Shown piece after piece: positions 45,095 through 55,787 of a DNA stretch of 63,339 nucleotides. Under the pieces are notes generated by a model, which was not told the origin of the DNA, did not search any database, and saw only the letters and a program-made list of their open reading frames with translations. The position numbers and the translations under genes were made by a program. The stretch comes from Neolewinella aurantiaca (lineage in GTDB: Bacteria > Bacteroidota > Bacteroidia > Chitinophagales > Saprospiraceae): the NCBI RefSeq assembly GCF_008014675.1, contig NZ_VOXD01000035.1:1-63339 (forward strand), given 5' to 3'. Numbering within the stretch: position 1 is the first letter of the stretch; every line of letters starts with the position of its first letter.

Positions 45095-45628
45095 CTATTG
45101 ATCGAACAGGCCCCGCAAGTTCTCAGCCTCGCCCGGCTTCATGCGGCCGGCGAGAACAAGGCGTAGTTCCCGGCGGCGTAAAGCAGCGTGATACCGCTGT
45201 TCTTCGATCTCAGTGAGTGGCACGATGGGCGGAACTCTGACCGGAGAGCCGTTGTCTTTGTCGAGCCCAACAAAAGTAAAATAAGCGCTGTGGGTACGTC
45301 GTGGGTTTTCGCCCTGCATCGAAGCAGCAGTTGCCTGCACGTGAATCTCGAGGCTGGTCGTAAAAGCACGGGTAACGGTAGCCTCCAGGGTTACCACCTC
45401 TCCGTTACGTATAGGAGAGCCGAAAGCCACGTTGTCTACCGAAGCCGTTACGACGGGTTTTGCGCAGTGTTTTCCCGCGCAAATGGCACAGGCAATATCC
45501 ATCCAGCGGAGCATATTGCCACCCATCAGGTTGTTCTGAGGGTTGGTATCGTTTGGCATCACGAGCTCAGACATGATGGTCCGTGAGTCTTCTACTTTCT
45601 TGGCAGCCGGGATTTGGTTCTTTGGCAC
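45095..45628 (-). CDS. Hotdog-fold acyl-CoA thioesterase
   Basis: 177 residues. The hallmark strings are SELVMPNDTNPQNNLMGGNMLRW, where the helix and Asn are typical of the BFIT/YciA group, ACAICAGKHC, and TVTRAFTTSLEIHV, then a Tyr/Thr-rich C-terminus. It hydrolyses acyl-CoA to free acid and CoA in the cytosol. A minus-strand neighbour of unknown function lies 58 bases upstream, possibly one operon. Confidence 0.9.
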   Translation of the reverse strand: MPKNQIPAAKKVEDSRTIMSELVMPNDTNPQNNLMGGNMLRWMDIACAICAGKHCAKPVVTASVDNVAFGSPIRNGEVVTLEATVTRAFTTSLEIHVQATAASMQGENPRRTHSAYFTFVGLDKDNGSPVRVPPIVPLTEIEEQRYHAALRRRELRLVLAGRMKPGEAENLRGLFDQ

Positions 45629-45686
45629 TTACTGTATTTTTTGTGAACGTTAGGTTGGCCTTCGGGCCAACGGGGTACTGCACTGA

Positions 45687-46091
45687 TTACCGGAGAACTA
45701 CTCCGGGCCGGTTCAGTACCGGTACGTCCTCGAGCCGCGCTGCGTCGATCTGATTTGGAGTGAAGACGAAACGCTTGTCGAGCATTTTGTCTTCATGGTT
45801 AAAGCTGATCCAGTACTCGTTCTTCAGGCCGAAGAGTTCGCGTTGGATGGGTTCAACTTTGAGAAGGTCCTGTGAGCCAATACTCTGGTGGAAGTGGCGG
45901 AGAACAGTAGTGGTTTTATCCTTTCCTTCAATTTCGCCGTAGCCTTGGCTGGTGATGAGCACATTTTCCATTGGTGCTTCCCGAAGGTTGATAATGAAGA
46001 TATCCCAAAGTTCTTCGTTATGGCCGTCTTTTCGGGGAACAGCGGCTACAAGTACATCTTTTACTTCGGGGACAATGATATCGTTCTTCAT
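45687..46091 (-). CDS. Conserved hypothetical protein of Bacteroidota
   Basis: 134 residues: EVKDVLVAAVPRKDGHNEELWDIFIINLREAP near the start and a beta-rich core with GYGEIEGKDKTTTVLRHFHQSIG. Homologues exist throughout Bacteroidota, sometimes mislabelled as phenylalanyl-tRNA synthetase subunits, and have no known activity. No signal peptide; cytosolic. It likely shares a transcript with the thioesterase gene. Confidence 0.78.
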   Translation of the reverse strand: MKNDIIVPEVKDVLVAAVPRKDGHNEELWDIFIINLREAPMENVLITSQGYGEIEGKDKTTTVLRHFHQSIGSQDLLKVEPIQRELFGLKNEYWISFNHEDKMLDKRFVFTPNQIDAARLEDVPVLNRPGVVLR

Positions 46092-46215
46092 AAGGCTATT
46101 ATTCAGGGGACGGGGAGACTCGAATCTGCTCCCCCGGGGGAATTGGCCGCGAAGATAGGGATTTACCAGGTAGCCTGAAAGTAAAACTGGTTAAGAGAAC
46201 GTTACCGACAAACAC

Positions 46216-47124
46216 CTAAAAAAGGCTCATCTGCGGTGGGCCTTCCCAGATTTTAGGGCCACGGGTGGTGGCAAATCCATCCGCTTCGATGTGGCGGGCG
46301 AACCAGGCGCTGGCGTCGGGCGAGAGGATATTATCGGGCTCGTGCGGAAAGAAGTAGGTCTCGGGCAGGTTCCATTCTTTCAGCTTGTCGGACCAGGCCG
46401 CGAGGCGCGTGAAGTCAGTTTCTCTGAGGCCATTGCCCACAAAACGAATCATGGTTCGGGGGGCAGTAACGTAGTTGTGGAGAACATCCCTGCGGCCAGC
46501 TACGTCGGTGATGACGGCAGCGATATTGCGCGCTGCAAGCGCGCTCATCAGTGCTTCGGTCGCCGCCGGAGCCGAGAACCAGCTGGCATGGCGAACTTCT
46601 ACGGCCAGGGGAAGCGTCTGGGGCCAGCGGTCAAGGAAAATGGTCAGTAGTTTCAGGCGATTTGCTCCGAAATAGGGGGGGAGCTGAAGAAAAACACAGC
46701 CCAGTTTGTCTCGCATTCCGTCCATACTACGAATGAATACCTCGAGCGTTCCGTCGGGCATGCCGAAGTCATTACTGTGGCTGATCGTCTGGGGGACTTT
46801 AGGGCAGAACCGGAAATCGTCGGGGACACTGCTGCACCACCTTGCCACTAAATCCGGTGCAGGCACCCGGTAGTGAGTGGTGTTGAGTTCGATGGTATTG
46901 AATTGCTTACCGTATTCCCGGAGGTAGTCCGCCGATTTGGTTTTATCGGGGTACCATTTCCCGACCCATTCTTTCATGCTCCAGCCGGTGGCGCCGATGT
47001 AAATATGAGGCTTAGTATTGCTTTGGCTCAGACTGTGCTGGAGGAGGCGGTCGGTATTGGCCACCGGGTCTTTGGGCAAGTCGAAGTTAACATTGCTGAG
47101 ATCATCGGCTTTTCCGAATTTCAT
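46216..47124 (-). CDS. DUF72 (YecE-like) protein
   Basis: 302 residues, TIM-barrel-like DUF72 with IYIGATGWSMKEWVGKWYP, FNTIELNTTHYR, FRFCPKVPQTISH, LGCVFLQLPPYFG, AVEVRHASWFS, and a late YFFPHEPDNILSPD with ASAWFARHI. DUF72 is widespread with no settled function; YecE in E. coli is uncharacterised, and some members cluster with DNA repair. The N-terminal 40 residues are variable. The start at 47124 is the first in-frame Met with the conserved region intact. Confidence 0.9.
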   Translation of the reverse strand: MKFGKADDLSNVNFDLPKDPVANTDRLLQHSLSQSNTKPHIYIGATGWSMKEWVGKWYPDKTKSADYLREYGKQFNTIELNTTHYRVPAPDLVARWCSSVPDDFRFCPKVPQTISHSNDFGMPDGTLEVFIRSMDGMRDKLGCVFLQLPPYFGANRLKLLTIFLDRWPQTLPLAVEVRHASWFSAPAATEALMSALAARNIAAVITDVAGRRDVLHNYVTAPRTMIRFVGNGLRETDFTRLAAWSDKLKEWNLPETYFFPHEPDNILSPDASAWFARHIEADGFATTRGPKIWEGPPQMSLF

Positions 47125-47443
47125 GACACTGATTTTCGGGGAAAACCAGTGGCTGACCGATGATGTTCAACATCACCTTGATCGCCACTGGTTTAAAGTT
47201 GTTTTGGCAGGTAGATCCCGAAGTGGCCCGCGCAAAGAGGGCTTTCTGTAAATGGGATCTCGGAATTGTCTGTTCCGACAAGCCTCTCTTGAATGAAAAT
47301 AGAGAGTAGCGCGATTGTGACGCAAAGATATACGAGTTTGATGGAATAGTGTTGCCATTCATCACCCAATATGACCGTTCCGTAAATAAGGAATGGTTTC
47401 GCGCAAGTTCTTCAACGGTCCTTGTACCTGCGGCCGCGCCTGA
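47125..47443. other. Intergenic region upstream of the DUF72 gene
   Basis: No gene seen. It holds a minus-strand -7 element TATCTTTG (47323-47330 as CAAAGATA) and a full copy of the dispersed repeat, TGTACCTGCGGCCGCGC, at 47423-47439 just beyond the SulP stop. Confidence 0.55.
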
Positions 47444-48985
47444 CTACTCGAAGTCGGCCATTACTTTGTAAGTCGGGTCTTCATCGACGTTCACTTCAAT
47501 GAGCTCATCGGCCTTATTGAGGCGCTTGCGGCAATCCGGGCTGAGGTGGCGCAACGTAACTTTTTTACCCACTTTCGCGTACCGCTCAGTCATGCGGTTC
47601 AGGGCTTCGATGGCGGACATATCGGCTACCCGACTCTCCATGAAATCGATAATGATCTCGTCGGGGTCGTTGAGCGGGTCAAACTTTTCGCTGAACGTCT
47701 GGACGGAGCCAAAGAAGAGCGGGCCGTAGATTTCGTAGTGTTTCACACCGTTCTCGTCAATGTGTTTGCGGGCACGGATGCGCTTGGCGTTCTCGTAAGC
47801 GAAGCGGAGAGCTGCGATGATTACACCGGCCAGTACGGCCAGGGCGAGGTCGAGGAAAACGGTGAGTACCGTGACGAGAACGATCACAAAAAGATCCCAT
47901 TTCGGCATCTTGCCGAAGGTGCGCAGAGAGGTCCACTCGAAGGTGCCGATGGCAACCATAATCATGATGCCGGTGAGTGCCGCCATGGGCACCATCTCGA
48001 TGTAACTGGAGCCGAACATGATGAAGATGAGCAGCATCACGGCGGCGACGATACCGGAAAGGCGGGCCCGCGAACCGGAACTGATGTTGATGAGGCTCTG
48101 CCCGATCATCGCACAACCTCCCATACCTCCGGTAAAACCACTAAGCATATTGGCTGCGCCCTGAGCAACAGCTTCCTTATTGCCGCGTCCCCGGGTTTCG
48201 GTGATTTCATCGATGATGTTGAGCGTAAGGAGGCTTTCGATCAGACCAACACCCGCAACGATGAGGGAGTAGGGGAGGATGATCTTAAGGGTTTCCCAGG
48301 TAAAAGGAACCTGCGGGATGGAAGGCCACGGGAAGCCACCCTCAATGGAGGCGATATCGCCGACGGTTCTGGTGTCGAGATCCATGAAATATACCAGTGC
48401 AAAGACCACGATGATACTGGCCAGTCCGGAAGGAATCGCCTTGGTCAGTTTGGGTAAACCCCACATAATCAGCATTACGAGGGCCACCAGGCCGAGCATG
48501 AGGTACATTTCGTTACCCATCAGCCATTCGCCGGTTTGGGCGTCCTTGAACTGTTCGAGCTGGGCGAGAAAGATTACGATGGCCAGTCCGTTAACGAAGC
48601 CGAACACTACGGAATGAGGAACCAGACGCATCAGCTTGCCCAGTCGCAGAACACCGGCCAGAATTTGAATTATACCAGCAACTATGACACACGCAAAGAC
48701 GTAACCGGGGGCGTTTTCGGGCCCGACGGAGACGACCAAACCTACGATAACCACAGCCACGGCACCTGTAGCACCCGAGATCATGCCCGGGCGGCCGCCG
48801 AAAACAGCCGTGATCAGGCCCATCACGAAAGCAGCGTACAAACCGATGAGTGGATCGAGGTTCGCGATGATGGCAAAGGCCACGGCTTCCGGCACCAGCG
48901 CAAGGGCAACGGTAAGGCCCGCGAGGATTTCCGTACGGTAGTTGACTTCCTGCTTGAAGTCGAAGAGGTTGAGATTAATATTCAT
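47444..48985 (-). CDS. SulP family anion transporter with STAS domain
   Basis: 513 residues. About 10-12 helices with SulP signatures: AGLTVALALVPEAVAFAII near the start, FVMGLITAVFGGRPGMISGA, NMLSGFTGGMGGCAMIGQS, and from about residue 420 a cytosolic STAS domain (YGPLFFGSVQTFSEKF, IIDFMESRVADMSAIEALN). It likely moves sulfate, bicarbonate or another oxyanion, and the substrate cannot be told from sequence. A TACCTTTG -7 element lies at 49115-49122 on the minus strand. Confidence 0.93.
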   Translation of the reverse strand: MNINLNLFDFKQEVNYRTEILAGLTVALALVPEAVAFAIIANLDPLIGLYAAFVMGLITAVFGGRPGMISGATGAVAVVIVGLVVSVGPENAPGYVFACVIVAGIIQILAGVLRLGKLMRLVPHSVVFGFVNGLAIVIFLAQLEQFKDAQTGEWLMGNEMYLMLGLVALVMLIMWGLPKLTKAIPSGLASIIVVFALVYFMDLDTRTVGDIASIEGGFPWPSIPQVPFTWETLKIILPYSLIVAGVGLIESLLTLNIIDEITETRGRGNKEAVAQGAANMLSGFTGGMGGCAMIGQSLINISSGSRARLSGIVAAVMLLIFIMFGSSYIEMVPMAALTGIMIMVAIGTFEWTSLRTFGKMPKWDLFVIVLVTVLTVFLDLALAVLAGVIIAALRFAYENAKRIRARKHIDENGVKHYEIYGPLFFGSVQTFSEKFDPLNDPDEIIIDFMESRVADMSAIEALNRMTERYAKVGKKVTLRHLSPDCRKRLNKADELIEVNVDEDPTYKVMADFE

Positions 48986-49330
48986 TCGGGGAGAATTCCT
49001 GGGGGGGGAGAAAAGCTGTTACACTCAGCAACAAATTGGGGCTTTCGTGCTGATTTTCAGGGGTGAATCACCGGTTTGTGATTCAGTGCATCCCTGCTTA
49101 GTTTAATTCGGGCGCAAAGGTAGTCATTTTCCGCTACGGAATCAGACGTAATGGATTAACATTGAAGGTTGTGAACGTAAACCTTCACCCACAGACAGGC
49201 ACAGTTGCGTGATTTCTTCTGCCTTTCATGAATTCATAACGGTTTTTCATTTTGGAGGATCAGGGGCGGGGCCGCAGGTGCAGTGTTGGGGGAGGGGGCA
49301 GGGGGTGTTGGAATACGGTCCTGCTTCGCG
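48986..49330. other. Intergenic region with G-rich tract and repeat
   Basis: No gene seen. It has the SulP -7 element (49115-49122), a copy of the dispersed repeat GGGGCCGCAGGTGCA (49268-49282), and directly after it a run of three GGGGG blocks (about 49287-49307) that could fold as a G-quadruplex. Confidence 0.55.
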
Positions 49331-50113
49331 TTAGAATTCCCCTTCAAAAACCCTAACTGCCGGCCCCTCCAACCACAGCGAAGTATACCGCCCATCGCGC
49401 AAAACTCCCCGAACGGCGAGGTCTCCGCCTTTAGCTTTCACCGGTACGTGGAAAGCCCCATCGGCGATCCCGGAACGGCGGACGGCGGCGATAGCCGCCG
49501 CGGTGACGCCGGTGCCGCAGGCGAGGGTTTCGTCTTCAACCCCGCGCTCGTAGGTGGCGATGCTGAGCTGTTTGCCATCGGTACTTACAAAATTCACGTT
49601 GATGCCTTCCTTTGCGTAGGGCTCGGAGTAACGAATGGCGCGGCCTTCGGCGTAGACGTCCACCTGATTGCTGTCTTCGACAAAAGAGATGTAGTGCGGT
49701 GAGCCGGTGTCGAGCACGAAGACCTTGTCTGGTTCTGGTTCGCTAATGTCTTCTACGTCCAGCATTTCCAGGGAGATGTCGCCGGTGTTGAGGAGTTTCG
49801 CCCGGTGTGGACCATCGACGGCGAGAAAACTGTATTCCTCCCGGGCAATGCCGAGGTCGTGCGCGAAGCGCACGATGCAACGCCCGCCGTTGCCGCACAT
49901 GCTGCTGGGCGCTCCGTCGGAATTATAGTAGATCATCTCGAAGTCGTAATCAGGATGTGCCCGAAGGAGCATCAGTCCGTCCGCTCCGATGCCGAAGCGA
50001 CGGTGACACCAATGGGCGATGGTTGCCTGATCGAATTGTTGGTGGAGCGTACCGGCCCGGTCGTCCAAGAGTATGAAGTCGTTGCCGGCACCGTGGTATT
50101 TGTGGAAGGTCAT
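49331..50113 (-). CDS. dapF: Diaminopimelate epimerase
   Basis: 260 residues. The two catalytic Cys are in SSMCGNGGRC and EDETLACGTGVTAAA, with FHKYHGAGNDFILLDD at the N-terminus. It interconverts LL- and meso-diaminopimelate for lysine and peptidoglycan synthesis in the cytosol. The length is normal. It is on the minus strand with the small membrane-protein gene 179 bases upstream. Confidence 0.97.
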   Translation of the reverse strand: MTFHKYHGAGNDFILLDDRAGTLHQQFDQATIAHWCHRRFGIGADGLMLLRAHPDYDFEMIYYNSDGAPSSMCGNGGRCIVRFAHDLGIAREEYSFLAVDGPHRAKLLNTGDISLEMLDVEDISEPEPDKVFVLDTGSPHYISFVEDSNQVDVYAEGRAIRYSEPYAKEGINVNFVSTDGKQLSIATYERGVEDETLACGTGVTAAAIAAVRRSGIADGAFHVPVKAKGGDLAVRGVLRDGRYTSLWLEGPAVRVFEGEF

Positions 50114-50292
50114 GTTTGGTGGATAGTTGGTGGGAAAGGTAGTGCCACTGTTGCAACTGACGGCACTGGCCTGTTCGGCTGGAGTAAGCTAAATCATGTA
50201 TCGGGAATCACGCATCGAGAATCTTTTGGGTGGTTAAGCGTAGCGCAGCTTGCGGCAGCACGACCCGCTACTTTCCACCCACTTTTTCCTGC

Positions 50293-50541
50293 CTACTGTA
50301 AGTCAAGTGTATCACGTGCTTCAGCTTCTGCCTTGGCCCGATCGGCAGCACCTGCGGGAGCGAAGCGGTCTTTTTGCGCTTCCAGCGGGTCATCGAAGCC
50401 TACGGGAACGTCCATAGTGTAGTGGCGGTAGGCCGCCAGGGCGCAGAAGGCAAGGATGATGACGAGGCCGTACATGCTGAGTTTCCAGCCAAAGATGTTG
50501 CCGACGTAATCGCCATCGTAGGGGTCGCGTTGTTCGTCCAT
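50293..50541 (-). CDS. Small membrane protein of unknown function
   Basis: 82 residues with one central helix (MYGLVIILAFCALAAYRHYTM), an acidic N-terminus (MDEQRDPYDGDYVGNIFG) and a charged C-terminal tail. Similar short proteins accompany many Bacteroidota operons with no assigned role. A good -7 element TACCTTTG lies at 50561-50568 on the minus strand, about 20 bases upstream, which supports its being a real gene. It is the last gene before the repeat array. Confidence 0.7.
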   Translation of the reverse strand: MDEQRDPYDGDYVGNIFGWKLSMYGLVIILAFCALAAYRHYTMDVPVGFDDPLEAQKDRFAPAGAADRAKAEAEARDTLDLQ

Positions 50542-51017
50542 AAATTTAGGGGTTAAGGGACAAAGGTAAGGTTTAGTGAATCACTGATGTGCGGTTGGGA
50601 GGAGGTGTGTTTAACAATGGTCCGCTACAGTTTGTAGCTAATGAGATGACTTTATTTTCGTGCTTAGCAAATCTTGCAGGGTGGCAACAGCGTCATATCT
50701 CGTCATACATCTCGTCTCACCTTGCCTTCCGGCGGCCCTCAATGCCGAACTTCAGATTTCAGAAGAGTCGGACCGGATCGGGATTCTAAATATTCGCTCA
50801 GCAATCAAAGTGTAGAGTGCAGAACGCAGAGTTCAGTCCCTCCGCCTTCGGCCTTGGCACCGGCAGAGGAGCCTTACTCCGATTGAACACACGTCACCGC
50901 CCGTCTAACCTTGCCTGCCGGCGGCCTTCTTTCGCTGCGCGGCTTCTGCGAGGTGACGGGGTAAAGAAGCAAACCCCTCAGGCTGTGTCCTCGGCTGATC
51001 ACTAATACTGTCACTGC

Positions 51018-51200
51018 TGGCCTAAAAAGCAAAAACTCGCCTCAAACTGATCCTTCGAAGTCTGGAACTATCGGGAGCCGAAGCCCTTCGGAAATGCAGC
51101 AACTCAGTGTTGGCTCATACAACTTGCTTTTCTTAACGGCCACCAGCAACCGCATTAGTGGCCGGGGCCAAGGCCGAAGTAGCTGCGCAATGAAAATAGT
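51018..51200 (-). repeat. Inverted half-element (B copy, six in the array)
   Basis: Reverse-complemented, this B copy aligns with the A copy (51340-51534). Shared strings are CTTCGGCCTTGGC then CCGGC, CCGTTAA then AAGC or ATGG, CCAGACTTC and GCGAGTTTTT. Other B copies begin near 51785, 52534, 53283, 54070 and 54837. The copies therefore alternate in orientation. The open frames on the two strands also align (RPW...AVKK...RVF). This looks like one small element inserted in both orientations before amplification. Confidence 0.65.
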
Positions 51201-51339
51201 CGAAGGCATCGATGGAGGAGTTTTACTCTGATTAAATCTAACCCGTCAATAAAGCAACCTGAAGTCGCTAATCCCTGCTATTCACCGGAGGTGAAGGCGA
51301 CCGAACCAAGGCTTATCCTTGATTCTCTAAACACCGTAA

Positions 51340-51534
51340 TTGAAAGCAAAGCACAGAACTCCGACACTCCGCCTTCGGCCTTGGCACCGGCAGTGGAATC
51401 CGGTTTTTGAAGCCGTTAAAAAATGGAAACTGTCTGAGCGTTCTCAAAGCCCAGGAAGTAGCCACCCAGACTTCAACGGATCGATGGGTTTAGAAGCAAC
51501 CCAACCAACGCCGCCGCGAGTTTTTCCATTTTAG
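51340..51534 (+). repeat. Repeated 64-codon open frame (A copy, five in the array)
   Basis: Five near-identical frames (51340, 52106, 52855, 53604 and 54392) start MKAKHR or MKATHR and end RVFPF or RVFSF. They lack a recognisable family and a ribosome-binding context, and their conservation is no stronger than that of the flanking non-coding DNA. I therefore list them as repeat sequence and not as genes. A truncated sixth copy is near 50820. Confidence 0.5.
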
Positions 51535-54500
51535 GCTTCAAGAACTGGACTCCACGATCAGCCGGTGGCACAGCCTTGATTTTTTGGTTCGTTTTTTATC
51601 AAGAAAAAATGAACGGGCAAAACGGGAAGAAGCGCAGTCCTGGGGAACCAGTGGAGGAGCTCTATTCCGATTGAGCCCGCGCTACATCCCATCTTACCTT
51701 GCCTGCCGGCGGCCTTCTTTGACGGGGCAAAGAAGCAAACCCCTCGGGCTGTGTCCCCGGCTGATCACTAATACTGTCACTGCTGGCCTAAAAAGCAAAA
51801 ACTCGCCTCAAACTGATCCTTCGAAGTCTGGAACTATCGGGAGCCGAAGCCCTTCGGAAATGCAGCAACTCAGTGTTGGCTCATACAACTTGCTTTTCTT
51901 AACGGCCACCAGCAACCGCATTAGTGGCCGGGGCCAAGGCCGAAGTAGCTGCGCAATGAAAATAGTCGAAGGCATCGATGGAGGAGTTTTACTCTGATTA
52001 AATCCAACCCGTCAATAAAGCAACCTGAAGTCGCTAATCCCTGCTATTCACCGGAGGTGAAGGCGACCGAACCAAGGCTTATCCTTGATTCTCTAAACAC
52101 CGTAATTGAAAGCAAAGCACAGAACTCCGACACTCCTCCTTCGGCCTTGGCACCGGCAGTGGAATCCGGTTTTTGAAGCCGTTAAAAAATGGAAACTGTC
52201 TGAGCGTTCTCAAAGCTCAGGAAGTAGCCATCCAGACCTCAAAGGATCGATGGGTTTAGAAGCAACCCAACCAACGCCGACGCGAGTTTTTTCATTTTAG
52301 GCTTCTAAAATTGGATTCCACGATCAGCCGGTGGCACAGCCTTGATTTTTTGGTTCGTTTTTTATCAAGAAAAAATGAACGGGCAAAACGGGAAGAAGCA
52401 TAGTCCTTGGGCACCGGCAGTAGGCACGCTTTACCGCCCATCTTACCTTGCCTGCCGGCGGCCTTCTTTGACGGGGCAAAGAAGCAAACCCCTCAGGCTG
52501 TGTCCTCGGCTGATCACTAATACTGTCACTGCTGGCCTAAAAAGCAAAAACTCGCCTCAAACTGATCCTTCGAAGTCTGGAACTATCGGGAGCCGAAGCC
52601 TTTCGGAAATGCAGCAACTCAGTATTGGCTCATACAACTTGCTTTTCTTAACGGCCACCAGCAACCGCATTAGTGGCCGGGGCCAAGGCCGAAGTAGCTG
52701 CGCAATGAAAATAGTCGAAGGCATTGATGGAGGAGTTTTACTCTGATTAAATCCAACCCGTCAATCAAGCGACCGTAAGTCGCTAATCCCTGCTATTCAC
52801 CGGAGGTGAAGGCAGCCGGACCAAAGCTTATCCTTGATGCTCCAACTTCCGTAATTGAAAGCAACGCACAGAGTTCCGACACTCCGGCTTCGGCCTTGGC
52901 ACCGGCAGTGGAATCCGGTTTTTGAAGCCGTTAAAAAATGGAAACTGTCTGAGCGTTCTCAAAGCTCAGGAAGTAGCCATCCAGACCTCAAAGGATCGAT
53001 GGGTTTAGAAGCAACCCAACCAACGCCGACGCGAGTTTTTCCATTTTAGGCTTCTAAAATTGGATTCCACGATCAGCCGGTGGCACAGCCTTGATTTTTT
53101 GGTTCGTTTTTTATCAAGAAAAAATGAACGGGCAAAACGGGAAGAAGCGCATTCCTGGGGAACCGGCAGCAGGCACGCTTTACCGTCCGTCTAACCTTGC
53201 CTGCCGGCGGCCTTCTTTAACGGGGTAAAGAAGCAAACCCCTCAGGCTGTGTCCTCGGCTGATCACTAATACTGTCACTGCTGGCCTAAAAAGCAAAAAC
53301 TCGCCTCAAACTGATCCTTCGAAGTCTGGAACTATCGGGAGCCGAAGCCCTTCGGAAATGCAGCAACTCAGTGTTGGCTCATACAACTTGCTTTTCTTAA
53401 CGGCCACCAGCAACCGCATTAGTGGCCGGGGCCAAGGCCGAAGTAGCTGCGCAATGAAAATAGTCAGAGGCATCGATGGAGGTGTTTTACTCCGATTAAA
53501 TCCAACCCGTCAATAAAGCAACCTGAAGTCGCTCATCCCTGCTATTCACCGGAGGTGAAGGCGACCGGACCAAGGCTTATCCTTGATTCTCTAAACACCG
53601 TAATTGAAAGCAAAGCACAGAACTCCGACACTCCGCCTTCGGCCTTGGCACCGGCAGTGGAATCCGGTTTTTGAAGCCGTTAAAAAATGGAAACTGTCTG
53701 AGCGTTCTCAAAGCCCAGGAAGTAGCCACCCAGACTTCAACGGATCGATGGGTTTAGAAGCAACCCAACCAACGCCGCCGCGAGTTTTTCCATTTTAGGC
53801 TTCTAAAATTGGATTCCACGATCAGCCGGTGGCACAGCCTTGATTTTTTGGTTCGTTTTTTATCAAGAAAAAATGAACGGGCCCAGGGGGAAGAACTTAG
53901 TCCTCAGGCTCCGGAGGAAGAATTTTACTCCGATTGAACACACGTCACCGCTCGTCTAACCTTACCTGCCGGCGGCCTTCTTTCGCTGCGCGGCTTCTGC
54001 GAGGTGACGGGGCAAAGAAGCAAACCCCTCAGGCTGTGTCCCCGGCTGGTCACTAATGCGGTCACTGCTGGCCTAAAAAGCAAAAACTCGCCTCAAACTT
54101 GCCCTTCGAAGTCTTGGAACCGTCGGATTTAATAGCCTTTCGGAAATGCAGCAACTCAGTATTGGCTCATACAACTTGCTTTTCTTAACGGCCACCAGCA
54201 ACCGCATTAGTGGCCGGGGCCAAGGCCGAAGTAGCTGCGCAATGAAAATAGTCGAAGGCATCGATGGAGGAGTTTTACTCCGATTAAATCCAACCCGTCA
54301 ATCAAGCAACCTGAAGTCGCTAATCCCTGCTATTCACCGGAGGTGAAGGCAGCCGGACCAAAGCTTATCCTTGATTCTCTAAACACCGTAATTGAAAGCA
54401 AAGCACAGAACTCCGACACTCCTCCTTCGGCCTTGGCACCGGCAGTGGAATCCGATTTTTGAAGCCGTTAAAAAATGGAAACTGTCTGAGCGTTCTCAAA

Positions 54501-55432
54501 GCCCAGGAAGTAGCCATCCAGACCTCAAAGGATCGATGGGTTTAGAAGCAACCCAACCAACGCCGCCGCGAGTTTTTCCATTTTAGGCTTCTAAAATTGG
54601 ATTCCACGATCAGCCGGTGGCACAGCCTTGATTTTTTGGTTCGTTTTTTATCAAGAAAAAATGAACGGGCAAAACGGGAAGAAGCGCAGTCCTGGGGAAC
54701 CAGTGGAGGAGCTCTATTCCGATTGAGCCCGCGCTACATCCCGTCTAACCTTGCCTGCCGGCGGCCTTCTTTGACGGGGCAAAGAAGCAAACCCCTCGGG
54801 CTGTGTCCCCGGCTGATCACTAATACTGTCACTGCTGGCCTAAAAAGCAAAAACTCGCCTCAAACTGATCCTTCGAGGTCTGGAACTATCGGGAGTCGAA
54901 GCCCTTCGGAAATACCGCGACTCTGTGATGGCTCATACAACTTGCTTTTCTTAACGGCCACCAGCAACCGCATTAGTGGCCGGGGCCAAGGCCGAAGTAG
55001 CTGCGCAATGAAAATAGTCGAAGGCATCGATGGAGGAGTTTTACTCCGATTAAATCCAACCCGTCAATCAAGCAACCTGAAGTCGCTAATCCCTGCTATT
55101 CACCGGAGGTGAAGGCGACCGGACCAAGGCTGAAACTGTTGCGCAAAGGAGAATAGCCGCCGGCAGGCATACAAGACGGGCTGTGAGCTTAGGCTTCTTT
55201 GGTGTTAAATCGACTTAGCTATGAATGATCGTTTCATTCTTCGCCGGACGAAAAAGCATTAAAACGCAAGTGCTGGATAATCCCACCCACGCCTAAAACG
55301 CATGCAGTGATCAAGGAGGCAAAGTTGTATGGGGCCAGAGTTACCTAAAATCGTAGCGGACCATTGTGTAACAAATTACACACAACCTTTCTTGAGCGGC
55401 ATTGCTTAGGGCCGGAGGTCCGTTTCTTGTAG

Positions 55433-55452
55433 CGTGGGGGCCTGTCCCCACG
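55433..55452. terminator. Hairpin terminator at the end of the array
   Basis: CGTGGGG-GCCTGT-CCCCACG followed by TTTTCG, just outside the inverted end of the array. No gene feeds it visibly from the left. The remaining stretch to 55787 shows nothing else clear. Confidence 0.6.
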
Positions 55453-55787
55453 TTTTCGTTGTGCATTTGGTTATTCACACGGCTGAGCGTAATCTGGGCA
55501 ATCGCAAGCTCCTACGTCGCAAGCGATTTTGATTGGCGATTCTTGGTTCTCGGAATTTAATTCTTGATTTAGCTACCGTAGGTACTATAGTCATTACAAA
55601 ATTCTCAATTTGTGGAAGACTTTGCGATCGCCCTTACAGCGTAATCGCAAAGTCATAACTACTTTACGACAACTGAAGTTGCCGCCTGAAGCAAGCAAAT
55701 CCCTTTGCAAATCACAAAAGCAATTGCCCTGTTGAGGAGGTCATTTTACAACAACAGTACTCCCGCATCCGTTCTCCTGTTTTGCCT

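Larger units (their letters stand above)
50615..55367. repeat. 4.75-kb long-period tandem repeat array with inverted ends
   Basis: The block starts with ACAATGGTCCGCTAC (50615-50629) and ends with its reverse complement (55353-55367). Between are units of 749-788 bases. One landmark (TTCGGAAATGCAGCAACTC) recurs near 51090, 51855, 52604, 53353 and 54141, and in altered form near 54906. A 64-codon open frame recurs at 51340, 52106, 52855, 53604 and 54392. Copies differ by few bases but share breaks and small indels. Each unit carries two inverted diverged copies of one ~190-bp element (listed next). No protein family, no CRISPR-like short repeats and no transposase are visible. The repeat may be a non-coding or decayed element amplified by unequal crossing-over. 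Confidence 0.85.

Noticed and set aside
50615..55367. CRISPR array
   Set aside because: The repeat period is about 750-790 bases with no 24-40-base direct repeats or unique spacers.
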